Shown here piece by piece: positions 8,411 through 14,696 of a stretch of 21,953 bases of DNA. The stretch is from Candidatus Hydrogenedentota bacterium (GTDB lineage Bacteria; UBA8481; J006), in NCBI GenBank assembly GCA_003697085.1, contig RFFU01000103.1:1-21953 (forward strand), written 5' to 3'. The position numbers were made by a program, and so were the translations under genes. Position 1 is the first letter of the stretch. Every line of letters begins with the position of its first letter. The notes under the pieces are model-generated. The model was given only the letters and a program-made list of their open reading frames with translations, did not search any database and had not been told where the DNA came from.

Positions 8411-9485
8411 GACGCACGATCTTTTCCGCCGCCGCTGAAATCGTCAGACCGCGCACCCGTTCTCGCGCGCCTTCGATCTTCTCTTCCGTATCCGCCGTCC
8501 CGCGGAAATACGAATCAAGCGCTGCCTCTAATTCCTCCCTCTTTCCCACCCAGGTCACGGTATCGCCGAAGATCTCCCGAAGTTTCACCGTCGGCGTCGT
8601 CAGGCACGGAAGGCCCGCAAGCGCCGCAAGCAACGGCCGCTCGTGGGTTCCGCGAGGCGTCTGTGGCGGGACGACGTTGATCAAAACCGAGCACTCCGAA
8701 AGGATTTCCGCCAGGTGAGAGAAAGGAACGGTCGAGCGCAACACGACCCCCTCCGGCAAAAACGCCCGCCACGCCGGCGAGCCGCAGACCAGAAGAGGAA
8801 ATTTCGAAGCCGCCGCGACGAACTCCGCCTTCAACCGGTTCCGAAGATACAACTCCACCTCCCGAAAAAGCAGCAGCTCCAGCGCCGGCCTTCTCTCTTT
8901 CGAAATCTCAACCTCCATCCGCTTCAGAACATCATAAAGAACAATTCGAAGATCACACGGATACCGGGTTCTCCCCTCCTCCGCGACGGCCTGGAGTATC
9001 TTTCCCGTCACCCCCATCCTCTCTTCCCACTCCCGCGGTTTCGAACGGAAATCGCCGATACTTCCCGGGAAAAGTACCGGCCCGGCGGGATTTCTTCCCG
9101 AAGGGGCTTCGAACTCGTCCGGAAGATGGTGCGGAAAGAAAAACGCGTTTGAGATCCCTTGTTCCCGGAACCACTCGACCCACGAGGGACACGCGGCGCC
9201 GAAGAGATTCTCTTTCCTTTTCCATTCCCGTTGCGCGGGATCGAAATGGCGTACGGGGTGATCAACACACCATGCGAAATGAAACGTTCCCCGAGCCAAA
9301 AAGTTCAACCCCCATTCGTTGATCCCGATCGACAAATCGCAGGAGCCTGACGGCGCACGTTTGCCGAGACCGACGATCTCGACGGGAAATCCGCGCCTCT
9401 CGAGCGCTTCTCCCAACCGAGGGAGAATCGTCTCCCAGATTCCCCCGAAGGTACGCCCGCAAAAAATCCGGATCCGGAAACTCAT
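8373..9485 (-). CDS. CgeB-like glycosyltransferase (GT-B type)
   Basis: This 370-residue protein starts at ATG 9485 (MSFRIRIFCG), which opens directly into the first Rossmann strand; a longer in-frame extension to 9602 is Arg/Gly-rich and looks non-coding. FCGRTFGGIWETILPRLGEA (8-27) is the N-terminal strand-loop-helix. The C-terminal half holds TPRGTHERPLLAALAGLPCL (276-295), the Glu-containing donor-binding motif of CgeB/DUF3880-like glycosyltransferases, followed by an REIFGD segment. It probably transfers a sugar in the cytoplasm, perhaps to surface glycan or a protein; donor and acceptor cannot be read from sequence. It is monocistronic here, convergent with and overlapping the lipoprotein gene by 38 bases. 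Confidence 0.75.
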   Translation of the reverse strand: MSFRIRIFCGRTFGGIWETILPRLGEALERRGFPVEIVGLGKRAPSGSCDLSIGINEWGLNFLARGTFHFAWCVDHPVRHFDPAQREWKRKENLFGAACPSWVEWFREQGISNAFFFPHHLPDEFEAPSGRNPAGPVLFPGSIGDFRSKPREWEERMGVTGKILQAVAEEGRTRYPCDLRIVLYDVLKRMEVEISKERRPALELLLFREVELYLRNRLKAEFVAAASKFPLLVCGSPAWRAFLPEGVVLRSTVPFSHLAEILSECSVLINVVPPQTPRGTHERPLLAALAGLPCLTTPTVKLREIFGDTVTWVGKREELEAALDSYFRGTADTEEKIEGARERVRGLTISAAAEKIVRLIERGFEPMPAQ

Positions 9486-9868
9486 ACAACGGATATTAGG
9501 CGAGACTTTCAAATCCGGCCAGAAGCGACCTGGACTTTCCCGCACCGTCCGAGCCCAGCCCCTCCGCTTTCTTCCTGTATCCCGCTCGCTCCCTGGTGGC
9601 AACTTGCATCGGCGCGCGGGTTCTTCCGCCAGCGGAGAGGAACGAAACTATGGACGGGCCGGAGCCTCGCCCGCCCACGGGCCGTCCTTCCTTGTATTGA
9701 CCAGAACACCGCGACCTCCATCAGCCCATTCCCTCCCCAGAGCACCCTCCCCGGGGACCGCGGCCATCCTTGCCCTCTTTCATGCCGGCTGGAAGCCGGC
9801 GCTCCCAGAACGCCGTCCCCCGGAACCGCGGGCATCTTGCCCGCCCGAAATCCCGCGCGGGACTCCCG
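9486..9868. repeat. Intergenic spacer with hairpin repeats of the GCCTGC family
   Basis: I see no gene in this 383-bp spacer. It carries two perfect 7-bp-stem hairpins: GCCGGCT-gga-AGCCGGC (9784-9800) and GCGGGCA-tct-TGCCCGC (9828-9844). The second has the same layout and the same loop as a hairpin at 20423-20437. A related imperfect GGGC...GCCC segment lies near 9659-9680. These resemble short interspersed palindromic repeats found in spacers of many environmental genomes. Confidence 0.6.
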
Positions 9869-10255
9869 TCACCGATAGGGAAGATGAACGAATTTGTGGC
9901 GGCGTGGAGGAAAGTCTTTCGTGTTTCTGGTAACAAGAAGAAGATTGTGGTTTGTCGCCAGAGCCGCCTGAAAGGCGTCGGGAAGTTTCCAATGATATTT
10001 CTTGCGCAGTCTCGCCGCCGTTTCGGCGACCTCCTGCGTGAGAAAAAGACACTCGAAACGTTCAAGAAACAACCTTATAACGTCGATCTCTTCAGGCGCG
10101 CACCCGACCAGAATCTCCGCAAACGTGATGACAGAGATGAATAATTTGCTTTTCGAATTCCTCTCGATCCACGACGTGGCGGCGCGTTTTCCGTTGAAAT
10201 GATCGATCAGGACGATGGAGTCGAGCAGGAAGCCCCGCGCCGTCAACCGCCCCAT
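9869..10255 (-). CDS. vapC: VapC-type PIN-domain ribonuclease toxin
   Basis: This 128-residue toxin would cleave RNA using a metal site. The PIN acidic residues are present: LLDSIVLID (D12), TFAEILVG (E47), KLPDAFQAALA (D93) and LLVTRNTKDF (T109, N111, D114). I chose ATG 10255, which overlaps the antitoxin stop by 13 bases. A longer in-frame start at 10309 would only add a charged extension that is really antitoxin sequence read in another frame. The preceding gene encodes a ribbon-helix-helix protein, so this is a standard toxin-antitoxin pair with the antitoxin first. It appears intact. Confidence 0.88.
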   Translation of the reverse strand: MGRLTARGFLLDSIVLIDHFNGKRAATSWIERNSKSKLFISVITFAEILVGCAPEEIDVIRLFLERFECLFLTQEVAETAARLRKKYHWKLPDAFQAALATNHNLLLVTRNTKDFPPRRHKFVHLPYR

Positions 10256-10479
10256 TCGTTTCTCAGTCGGGACACGTATTCCAAACCGTCGCCGTTCCTT
10301 TTCCTCCATATTCCCGAGGTCTTCCGGAGAACATCGACGTGGGCGTTTCTCTCCAACTCTCTCCGCAGTTGCCGCAGCGCCCGCCGGATAATCGAAGCCA
10401 TGGACACCTTGTGAGCACGACTGTACCGTTCAAGCCATCTCTTGTCGGCATCCGGCAGTGTCACAATAGTCCGCGTCAT
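10243..10479 (-). CDS. Ribbon-helix-helix (CopG/RHH-type) antitoxin
   Basis: This 78-residue protein starts MTRTIVTLPDADKRWLERYS, with an N-terminal beta strand (TRTIVTL) and two helices around HKVSMASIIRRALRQL as in RHH DNA-binding proteins. The C-terminal half is basic and Trp-containing and would bind the toxin. A strong ribosome site (GAGGAG, six bases before ATG 10479) is present. It overlaps the PIN toxin, which it should neutralise, and it probably represses its own promoter. A pair of direct repeats upstream (10507-10543) is the likely binding site. Confidence 0.85.
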   Translation of the reverse strand: MTRTIVTLPDADKRWLERYSRAHKVSMASIIRRALRQLRRELERNAHVDVLRKTSGIWRKRNGDGLEYVSRLRNEWGG

Positions 10480-10506
10480 AATCTCCTCTCTTGCTCGCTC
10501 CGTGCC

Positions 10507-10543
10507 GTTAAGATATCATATTTATTTTAATTTAATATATCAT
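10507..10543 (-). promoter_or_regulatory. AT-rich direct repeats, candidate RHH antitoxin operator/promoter
   Basis: Two 13-bp repeats read on the plus strand as GTTAAGATATCAT (10507-10519) and TTTAATATATCAT (10531-10543), matching at 11 of 13 positions and 24 bp apart. They sit in the most AT-rich stretch of the locus, 28-64 bp upstream of the antitoxin ATG. TATGAT on the minus strand is a possible -10. RHH proteins commonly bind short direct repeats; that these are the operator is inference. Confidence 0.45.
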
Positions 10544-10647
10544 TTCACTTCCCGGAAAGCAAAGACTGAATGCCAAATTATTGGCCGGCCATCGATACAG
10601 ACCGGACACCCGGCTGTAAAGACCTCGACCCTTCGCTTTTCCATCAT
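10540..10647 (-). pseudogene. Truncated CxxC thioredoxin-like protein (35 codons), MerR-regulated remnant
   Basis: A 35-codon frame starts at ATG 10647 (or 10644) behind an excellent ribosome site (GGAGGT, 10658-10653). It reads MMEKRRVEVFTAGCPVC (C14, C17) and then ends after 18 more residues (IDGRPIIWHSVFAFREVK). VEVFTAGCPVC is the N-terminal strand and redox loop of small thioredoxin-like proteins, usually about 80-90 residues, seen in heavy-metal resistance loci. The rest of the fold is missing. The IDGRP after the CxxC resembles the VVIDGR strand expected near the end of such proteins, so an internal in-frame deletion is possible. A MerR-type promoter lies 43 bp upstream. Expression could continue, but a working thioredoxin fold is unlikely. 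Confidence 0.6.
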
Positions 10648-10689
10648 CTTCCACCTCCAAAAACGTTCTGGTCTTTCTCCGGTGATCAA

Positions 10690-10721
10690 AGTATAGACTC
10701 TATACCCGGGTACCGACTCAA
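10690..10721 (-). promoter_or_regulatory. MerR-type promoter facing the thioredoxin-like remnant
   Basis: On the minus strand TTGAGT (10721-10716) and TATACT (10695-10690) are separated by 20 bp, the over-long spacing typical of MerR-activated promoters. The spacer holds a dyad centred on TACCCGGGTA (10703-10712), with matching outer bases to about 22 bp. It lies 150 bp upstream of merR and points away from it, toward the 35-codon CxxC gene. Confidence 0.6.
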
Positions 10722-10858
10722 CCCCCTTTTTTCACCCTCGAAATCGCACAGGAATATCTCTCAGCATGATTCGGAAATGGTCATGACTTTTTTCGGGTAC
10801 ACTGGGTGGATATTATCAGGAAAATTCCCTCGGAATGAGGTATCCTCGCCGTAAGGAT

Positions 10859-10870
10859 AAGGAGGACTCG
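10859..10870 (+). promoter_or_regulatory. Ribosome binding site fixing the merR start
   Basis: AAGGAGG (10859-10865) lies five bases before ATG 10871 and decides that start over an in-frame ATG at 10835. A small hairpin TATCCT-cgccgta-AGGATA (10841-10859) sits directly upstream. Confidence 0.8.
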
Positions 10871-11302
10871 ATGTCAAAAGAAAGACCATTGCAGATCGGC
10901 GACGTCGCGCGGAAGGCGGGAGTGAATGTTCAGACGTTGCGTTACTACGAACGCCGGAAACTTCTGGCCCCGGTTCGGCGCAAGGCATCCGGCTACCGGA
11001 TCTACGACGAGGATGCGGTTCGGACGATCCACTTCATCAAGCGCGCCCAGGATCTCGGATTTACCTTGAAGGAAATTCGTGAACTTCTGGCGTTGAAAGT
11101 CACCGCGCGGGGACAGTGCCGGCGCGTCCGGGATCGCGCCACCGAGAAACTGGAGAACGTCCGCGCCAAGATCAAAATGCTCAGGAAAATCGAACGGACT
11201 CTGGTGAAACTCGTCAAGACCTGCGAATCCGAAAACACCTCAAAACCCTGCCCCATCATCGAAGCGCTGGGGAAGGAGAAGATGGCAGACGCCGATAAGT
11301 AA
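10871..11302 (+). CDS. merR: MerR-family regulator, mercury-sensing type
   Basis: This 143-residue protein has the MerR winged-helix start LQIGDVARKAGVNVQTLRYY (7-26), then ERRKLLAP and GYRIYDEDAVRTIHFIKRAQ (41-60). A long coiled-coil dimer helix covers about 84-117. Cysteines are at 83 (RGQC), 118 (KTC) and 127 (KPCPII). The Tn501 mercury sensor uses C82, C117 and C126, so the 35- and 9-residue spacings are identical, and the CPLIASL-like tail is conserved (CPIIEAL). This supports Hg(II) sensing rather than Cu or Zn. In this family the apo-protein represses and the metal-bound form activates by untwisting long-spacer promoters; two such promoters are readable at 10690-10721 and 12259-12290. 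The gene ends three bases from a convergent degraded toxin gene. Confidence 0.9.
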   Translation: MSKERPLQIGDVARKAGVNVQTLRYYERRKLLAPVRRKASGYRIYDEDAVRTIHFIKRAQDLGFTLKEIRELLALKVTARGQCRRVRDRATEKLENVRAKIKMLRKIERTLVKLVKTCESENTSKPCPIIEALGKEKMADADK

Positions 11303-11305
11303 CGC

Positions 11306-11692
11306 TTACGGTTCGATAACGCAAAGACCCGAAAAACATTTGCGATAGAACCCGCGATCGCGCGTCAACAGTCGATCAGCATGATGAATCGCATGAGCCC
11401 CGATAAGAAAGTCCGAAATAATCCTTCCGCGCCTCCCACCTTTGCGTACATAGTCCCTCCATACCTTCCCTGCCCTCCCCAGGGATTCTCGCGAGGACGG
11501 TTCCAACCGTATTCCAAATCTCTCCAGGAGAAGATCCAGTTCCCTCACGGAAAACCCCGCGCCCAACTCCGCATAGACAATTTCGGATATCAGAAGCCCT
11601 CCCTCATCGGCGCACCGGGCCGCAACATCAACTCAGGCTTCCTCTCCGGAACAAAGATCTATCACTATATTCGTATCCAGCGCCGTTCTCAC
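11306..11692 (-). pseudogene. VapC-type PIN toxin interrupted by an in-frame TGA
   Basis: The frame starts at GTG 11692 in a GTGA overlap with the upstream antitoxin and reads VRTALDTNIVIDLCSGEEA (D6, D12 of the PIN fold). It then meets TGA at 11635-11633 (codon 20). The same frame continues for 108 codons as convincing PIN sequence: LLISEIVYAEL, ISDFLIGAHAIHHADRLLTR and DRGFYRKCF, ending at TAA 11306. One base change explains it, for example CGA to TGA. A late TTG start at 11566 could still give an 86-residue C-terminal piece, but it would lack the first acidic residue. Either the toxin is dead or the base is a sequencing or assembly error. Confidence 0.82.
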
Positions 11693-11913
11693 CGCCCGCG
11701 AATCGCCTCTATAAACTCATCCGTCGTCTTAACCCCCCGCGGAAACTTGAATTTGAATTTTCCGGCCCACTTCTGAACCCGTCTCCCGCCGGCCTTTACC
11801 AGAACCAGTTTCCCCTTTTCACTCCGAAACTCCACCTCATCGCCCGGAACAATTCCGTGCTCCCTACGTATCTCCGCGGGAATCACAACCTGCCCCTTCG
11901 CATTCACCTTCAT
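11689..11913 (-). CDS. AbrB/SpoVT-type (MazE/VapB-like) antitoxin
   Basis: This 74-residue protein starts MKVNAKGQVVIPAEIRREHG and continues IVPGDEVEF, the swapped-hairpin DNA-binding motif of AbrB-like antitoxins. The C-terminus (TTDEFIEAIRGR) is the toxin-binding tail typical of VapB partners. The start at ATG 11913 is backed by AGGAGGT (11930-11924). It overlaps the toxin frame by GTGA. The antitoxin reads as intact while its toxin carries a stop codon, an arrangement expected when the toxin has decayed first. Confidence 0.85.
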   Translation of the reverse strand: MKVNAKGQVVIPAEIRREHGIVPGDEVEFRSEKGKLVLVKAGGRRVQKWAGKFKFKFPRGVKTTDEFIEAIRGR

Positions 11914-11943
11914 GATATGTATTACCTCCTGTGAATCACCTTA

Positions 11944-11972
11944 ATTGTAATACTTCCCCGTTCCGGAAACAA
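11944..11972 (-). promoter_or_regulatory. Housekeeping-type promoter of the AbrB/VapC module
   Basis: On the minus strand TTGTTT (11972-11967) and TACAAT (11949-11944) are 17 bp apart. The expected start would leave a leader of about 25 bases carrying the AGGAGGT ribosome site. Confidence 0.5.
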
Positions 11973-12200
11973 CCCCGGCACATCCCACGGAGATCATCCC
12001 GCCTTTACAAACCCCAATGGTTTTTGTTTCTCGTAAAACGCACTGAGCAATTGCTGAAATTTCATCAGTAGCATTGCACAATTTCTCGGGCATGGACGCG
12101 ACTCTCGGCCCGAAAAACGCGCCGGGACGCGCATTGTTCATTTCGCGCAAGGCGCTTATAAGAGAGCGAACGGATTGATTCTGGAGAACCCCATCGACCT
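11973..12200. other. Intergenic stretch with no supported gene
   Basis: Short frames exist on both strands (a 69-codon one on minus, a 28-codon one on plus at 12101). None has a ribosome site, a recognisable motif or a credible start. The stretch lies between the antitoxin promoter and an isolated plus-strand terminator-like hairpin. Confidence 0.4.
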
Positions 12201-12246
12201 GAAAATCCTCTCGGTCTGAAAGAGAGGAAAGGATTTTCGCTTTTTT
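12201..12246 (+). terminator. Rho-independent terminator-like hairpin without an obvious upstream gene
   Basis: GAAAATCC (12201-12208) pairs with GGATTTTC (12231-12238), with an alternative inner stem CCTCTC/GAGAGG, followed by six T residues (12241-12246). No plus-strand gene ends nearby; merR ended 900 bp earlier. It sits 13 bp before the metallochaperone promoter and could insulate it. Confidence 0.6.
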
Positions 12247-12258
12247 CCCGCAACACTC

Positions 12259-12290
12259 TTGACCCTATACCATGAAAAAGGGTTTATGTT
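12259..12290 (+). promoter_or_regulatory. MerR-type promoter of the metallochaperone-merC operon
   Basis: TTGACC (12259-12264) and TATGTT (12285-12290) are separated by 20 bp. The spacer overlaps an imperfect 22-bp dyad from ACCCT to AGGGT around CATG (12262-12283). Spacing and layout match the promoter at 10690-10721. Transcription starting downstream rules out the in-frame start codons at 12259 and 12286. Confidence 0.6.
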
Positions 12291-12369
12291 TTCAACGAAA
12301 CACGAAAGCAACGGGGAACGCGTGGAAACGACGACGCCCCGCGTGGAACAGAAAAGCGAGGCGAGAAAA

Positions 12370-12882
12370 ATGAGCGATTGTTGCGGTGGTGATACTTGCG
12401 GCGAGAAGAAAACGCCAGAAGATTCGGGTTTGCCGCTGTGCCCGGAGTGCGGAAAGAAGGGGAAGAAGGTCGAACGGGTAACACTGATGGCGCTTTTGAC
12501 ACCACAGGCGCGCGGGCGACTCACGGACGACGCCTGGAGGTTCTGTGGGACCGGCGGATGTGACGTCGTCTATTTCTCCGGCGAGCGGATTCTCCGGCAG
12601 GAGGACGTCAATGTTCGCGTGGGCCAGAAGGAGACCGATCCTTCCCGCTACGTATGCTACTGCTTCAACCACACGGTGCAGTCGATCCGGGACGAGTTCG
12701 AGAAGACCGGTAAGACCACGGTGGTCGAATCGATCACGGAAAAGATCAAGGCGAAGAAATGCGCCTGCGAATACACGAATCCCCAGGGAACCTGTTGTCT
12801 GAGGAACGTTCGAGCGGCCGTGAAAGAGGTGATTTCCGGAAAGTACTCGACGAATGGAAGGGAAAGGAAGAAGGCCTCATGA
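12370..12882 (+). CDS. CopZ-type [2Fe-2S]/zinc metallochaperone-like protein
   Basis: This 170-residue Cys-rich protein has a likely metal-binding N-terminus MSDCCGGDTC (C4, C5, C10). A zinc-site pattern follows: LCPEC (C24, C27) with C59 and C64. The iron-sulfur module has CYC (C96, C98), CAC (C131, C133) and NPQGTCC (C142, C143), with the VVESITEKIKAKKCACE segment typical of the N-terminal domain of Archaeoglobus CopZ. Related proteins occur in mercury and copper operons as putative iron-sulfur metallochaperones. It would carry or reduce metal in the cytoplasm and hand it to or from the membrane protein encoded next, with which it overlaps (ATGA). ATG 12370 was chosen because earlier in-frame starts lie inside the promoter and homologous proteins begin near this Cys cluster. 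Confidence 0.82.
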   Translation: MSDCCGGDTCGEKKTPEDSGLPLCPECGKKGKKVERVTLMALLTPQARGRLTDDAWRFCGTGGCDVVYFSGERILRQEDVNVRVGQKETDPSRYVCYCFNHTVQSIRDEFEKTGKTTVVESITEKIKAKKCACEYTNPQGTCCLRNVRAAVKEVISGKYSTNGRERKKAS

Positions 12883-13268
12883 AGGAAAAGATCGGGGCCG
12901 TTTTCAGTTGGATCGGGTCATTCGGATCGCTCTTCGCCGGGGCCTGCTGTTTCGGTATCGCCCCTGTTCTGGCACTGACGACTTCGCTGGGATTGGGTTT
13001 TCTGATCGACGACGCGATCCTCCAACGTCTGATGATCTTCTCTCTCCTGATCACCGCCATCAGCCTCTTCGTCAACGCGCGAAGACACAAAAAGTGGGTG
13101 ATCCCCGTTTTGGGTACCGTTGGCGGCTTCGGAATGTGGTACTTCATCTTCGGCCATTACGCGGCCGTCCCGGCCTACTCCTTCGCCGCCGTGATGTTTC
13201 TCGCCGTTGTTCTCGATGCGGTCTTTCTAAGAAGATGCCGGACCGAAAGGAAGTCCTCCCTCGTTTGA
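12879..13268 (+). CDS. merC: MerC-like mercury transport membrane protein
   Basis: This 129-residue protein has about four hydrophobic helices. SWIGSFGSLFAGACCFGIAP (10-29) carries a vicinal Cys pair (C23, C24) in the first helix, followed by LALTTSLGLGFLIDDAIL (31-48), the arrangement of MerC/MerT proteins, which pass Hg(II) through the inner membrane via paired cysteines. Two further membrane segments lie at about 74-92 and 98-117, with a C-terminal Cys (C120) in a basic tail. The start overlaps the metallochaperone stop by ATGA. Tn21 MerC has a CxxC rather than CC in helix 1, so this is a divergent member and MerT-like naming is also possible. No mercuric reductase follows. Confidence 0.75.
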   Translation: MKEKIGAVFSWIGSFGSLFAGACCFGIAPVLALTTSLGLGFLIDDAILQRLMIFSLLITAISLFVNARRHKKWVIPVLGTVGGFGMWYFIFGHYAAVPAYSFAAVMFLAVVLDAVFLRRCRTERKSSLV

Positions 13269-13496
13269 AAATGTAAAAATGTAAACCCCAGGGGCGTTAA
13301 TTCTACGAACCCCCTCCAATTGGTGTATTTTTAGCCGTCTGGCCGAAATGTCGAAAAGTAAACCCCTGAGGCAAATCATGCGCTGGGGCAAATCAAAAAG
13401 GAATTGCACTCCTGGCTCATTTCACGAAAGATATCCCAAAGAAAAAACCTTCCCTCGAAAAAGGGAACACTCCGAAGAAAATGAGGTGAAAACGCG
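13269..13496. repeat. Spacer before argD with short direct repeats
   Basis: The spacer holds GTAAACCCC twice (near 13281 and 13358) and GRGGCAAATCA twice (near 13368 and 13385), plus a perfect hairpin TTCCCT-cgaaaa-AGGGAA (13450-13467) in the argD leader. The paired motifs may be leftovers of a mobile element end, but no terminal inverted repeat or transposase fragment is visible. GAGGTG (13483-13488) is the argD ribosome site. Confidence 0.35.
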
Positions 13497-14696
13497 ATGA
13501 GCCGCAACGAAGAGATCCGCGCCGAACACGACCGATACGTCCTCCCCACCTACGGGCGGATTCCGATCGCTTTCGAGAGCGGTCGCGGGATCACGCTGAC
13601 CGATGCCGACGGGCGCGAGTACCAGGATTTCCTCGCTGGTTTGGCGGTTTGCAGCCTGGGGCACAATCACCCGGCGCTCGTCGAGGCGCTTCAAACTCAG
13701 GCCGCCAAACTCTTGCATACCTCCAACCTCTTTCTCATCGCCAATCAATCCAAATTGGCCCGCTACCTCGTCGATCTCTCGTTCCCCGGAAAGGTCTTCT
13801 TCTGCAACTCGGGAGCAGAAGCGAACGAGGCGGCGCTGAAACTGGCACGCCGATACCAAACGACTCTGCGCAACGCCCCCGACCGCACGGGAATCCTGGC
13901 CTTCGAGCGGTCGTTCCACGGACGCACCTTCGCCTCCCTTTCCGTAACGGGACAGACCCGTTATCACGAGGGCTTCGCCCCACTCCTGCCGGACGTCCAC
14001 TTCGTTCCCTTCAACGACTCCGAGGCCGTCGGCACCACGCTCGATGCGCATCCCGAGATCGGAACGATCATCGTCGAATTGATTCAAGCCGAAGGGGGCA
14101 TTTATCCGGCGGAGAAATCCTTCATCGAGTCTCTTGCGGCGGAGGCACGGGAGCGCGACATCGTTTTGATCTTTGACGAAGTGCAAACGGGAATGGGACG
14201 GACGGGAACCTTTTTCGCCTGGCAACAGTACGGCGTTCAGCCCGATGTGATGACGCTGGCGAAAGGTCTGGCGGGGGGAATACCGATCGGAGCGATTGTC
14301 GTTCAGGAGCGCGTGGCGGCGGCCCTGACGCCCGGAACTCACGCCTCGACCTTCGGAGGAAACCCGTTCAGCACGGCGGCCGCGATCGCGGTGATCAAGA
14401 CGCTTCTCAACGACCAGTTGGTGGAACGAGCGCGGGCGCGCGGGGAATTTCTTCTGAAACATCTCGCGGAGGCCTCGCCCCAACACGTCGTCGAAGTCCG
14501 GGGACGCGGTCTTCTCATCGGCATCGAACTCGACGGAGACGCGGCCTCGATCGTCGCGGCGATGCGCGAAAAAGGATTCTTGATCGGTACCGCCGGCACG
14601 AACGTTCTGCGGATCACGCCGCCGCTGATCGTCTCGGAAAACCAATGCCGGCGCCTTCTCGACGCGCTTCTCCCCCTTTTGGAATCCGGCTCGTGA
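13497..14696 (+). CDS. argD: Acetylornithine aminotransferase
   Basis: This 399-residue PLP enzyme converts N-acetylglutamate semialdehyde to acetylornithine in arginine synthesis. Class-III aminotransferase landmarks are all present: FFCNSGAEANEAALKLAR (101-118) for phosphate binding, FHGRTFASLSVTG (140-152), IFDEVQTGMGRTG (225-237) with the ring-nitrogen Asp 227, and MTLAKGLAGGIPIGA (252-266) with the Schiff-base Lys 256. THASTFGGNP and RGRGLLIGIEL complete the fold. Length is normal for ArgD. ATG 13497 follows GAGGTG at nine bases. It overlaps the next gene by GTGA, and that gene encodes ornithine carbamoyltransferase, which supports ArgD over a GABA or ornithine aminotransferase. Confidence 0.93.
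   Translation: MSRNEEIRAEHDRYVLPTYGRIPIAFESGRGITLTDADGREYQDFLAGLAVCSLGHNHPALVEALQTQAAKLLHTSNLFLIANQSKLARYLVDLSFPGKVFFCNSGAEANEAALKLARRYQTTLRNAPDRTGILAFERSFHGRTFASLSVTGQTRYHEGFAPLLPDVHFVPFNDSEAVGTTLDAHPEIGTIIVELIQAEGGIYPAEKSFIESLAAEARERDIVLIFDEVQTGMGRTGTFFAWQQYGVQPDVMTLAKGLAGGIPIGAIVVQERVAAALTPGTHASTFGGNPFSTAAAIAVIKTLLNDQLVERARARGEFLLKHLAEASPQHVVEVRGRGLLIGIELDGDAASIVAAMREKGFLIGTAGTNVLRITPPLIVSENQCRRLLDALLPLLESGS

Noticed and set aside
9486-9602. 39-codon N-terminal extension of the glycosyltransferase
   Set aside because: It is Arg/Gly-rich without structure, while ATG 9485 begins exactly at the first Rossmann strand.
10442-10854. Plus-strand frames of 84 and 94 codons between the RHH antitoxin and merR
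   Set aside because: No ribosome sites or motifs; they run across the MerR-type promoter and opposite the CxxC remnant.
11633-11635. Selenocysteine at the in-frame TGA of the second VapC
   Set aside because: PIN toxins are not known selenoproteins, no clear SECIS-like hairpin follows, and TGA is used as an ordinary stop elsewhere in the window.
11941-12150. 69-codon minus-strand frame upstream of the AbrB antitoxin
   Set aside because: Weak start, no motif, and it covers the predicted antitoxin promoter.
12259-12369. 37-codon N-terminal extension of the metallochaperone
   Set aside because: The earlier start codons coincide with the -35 and -10 elements of the predicted promoter, so the transcript would begin after them.
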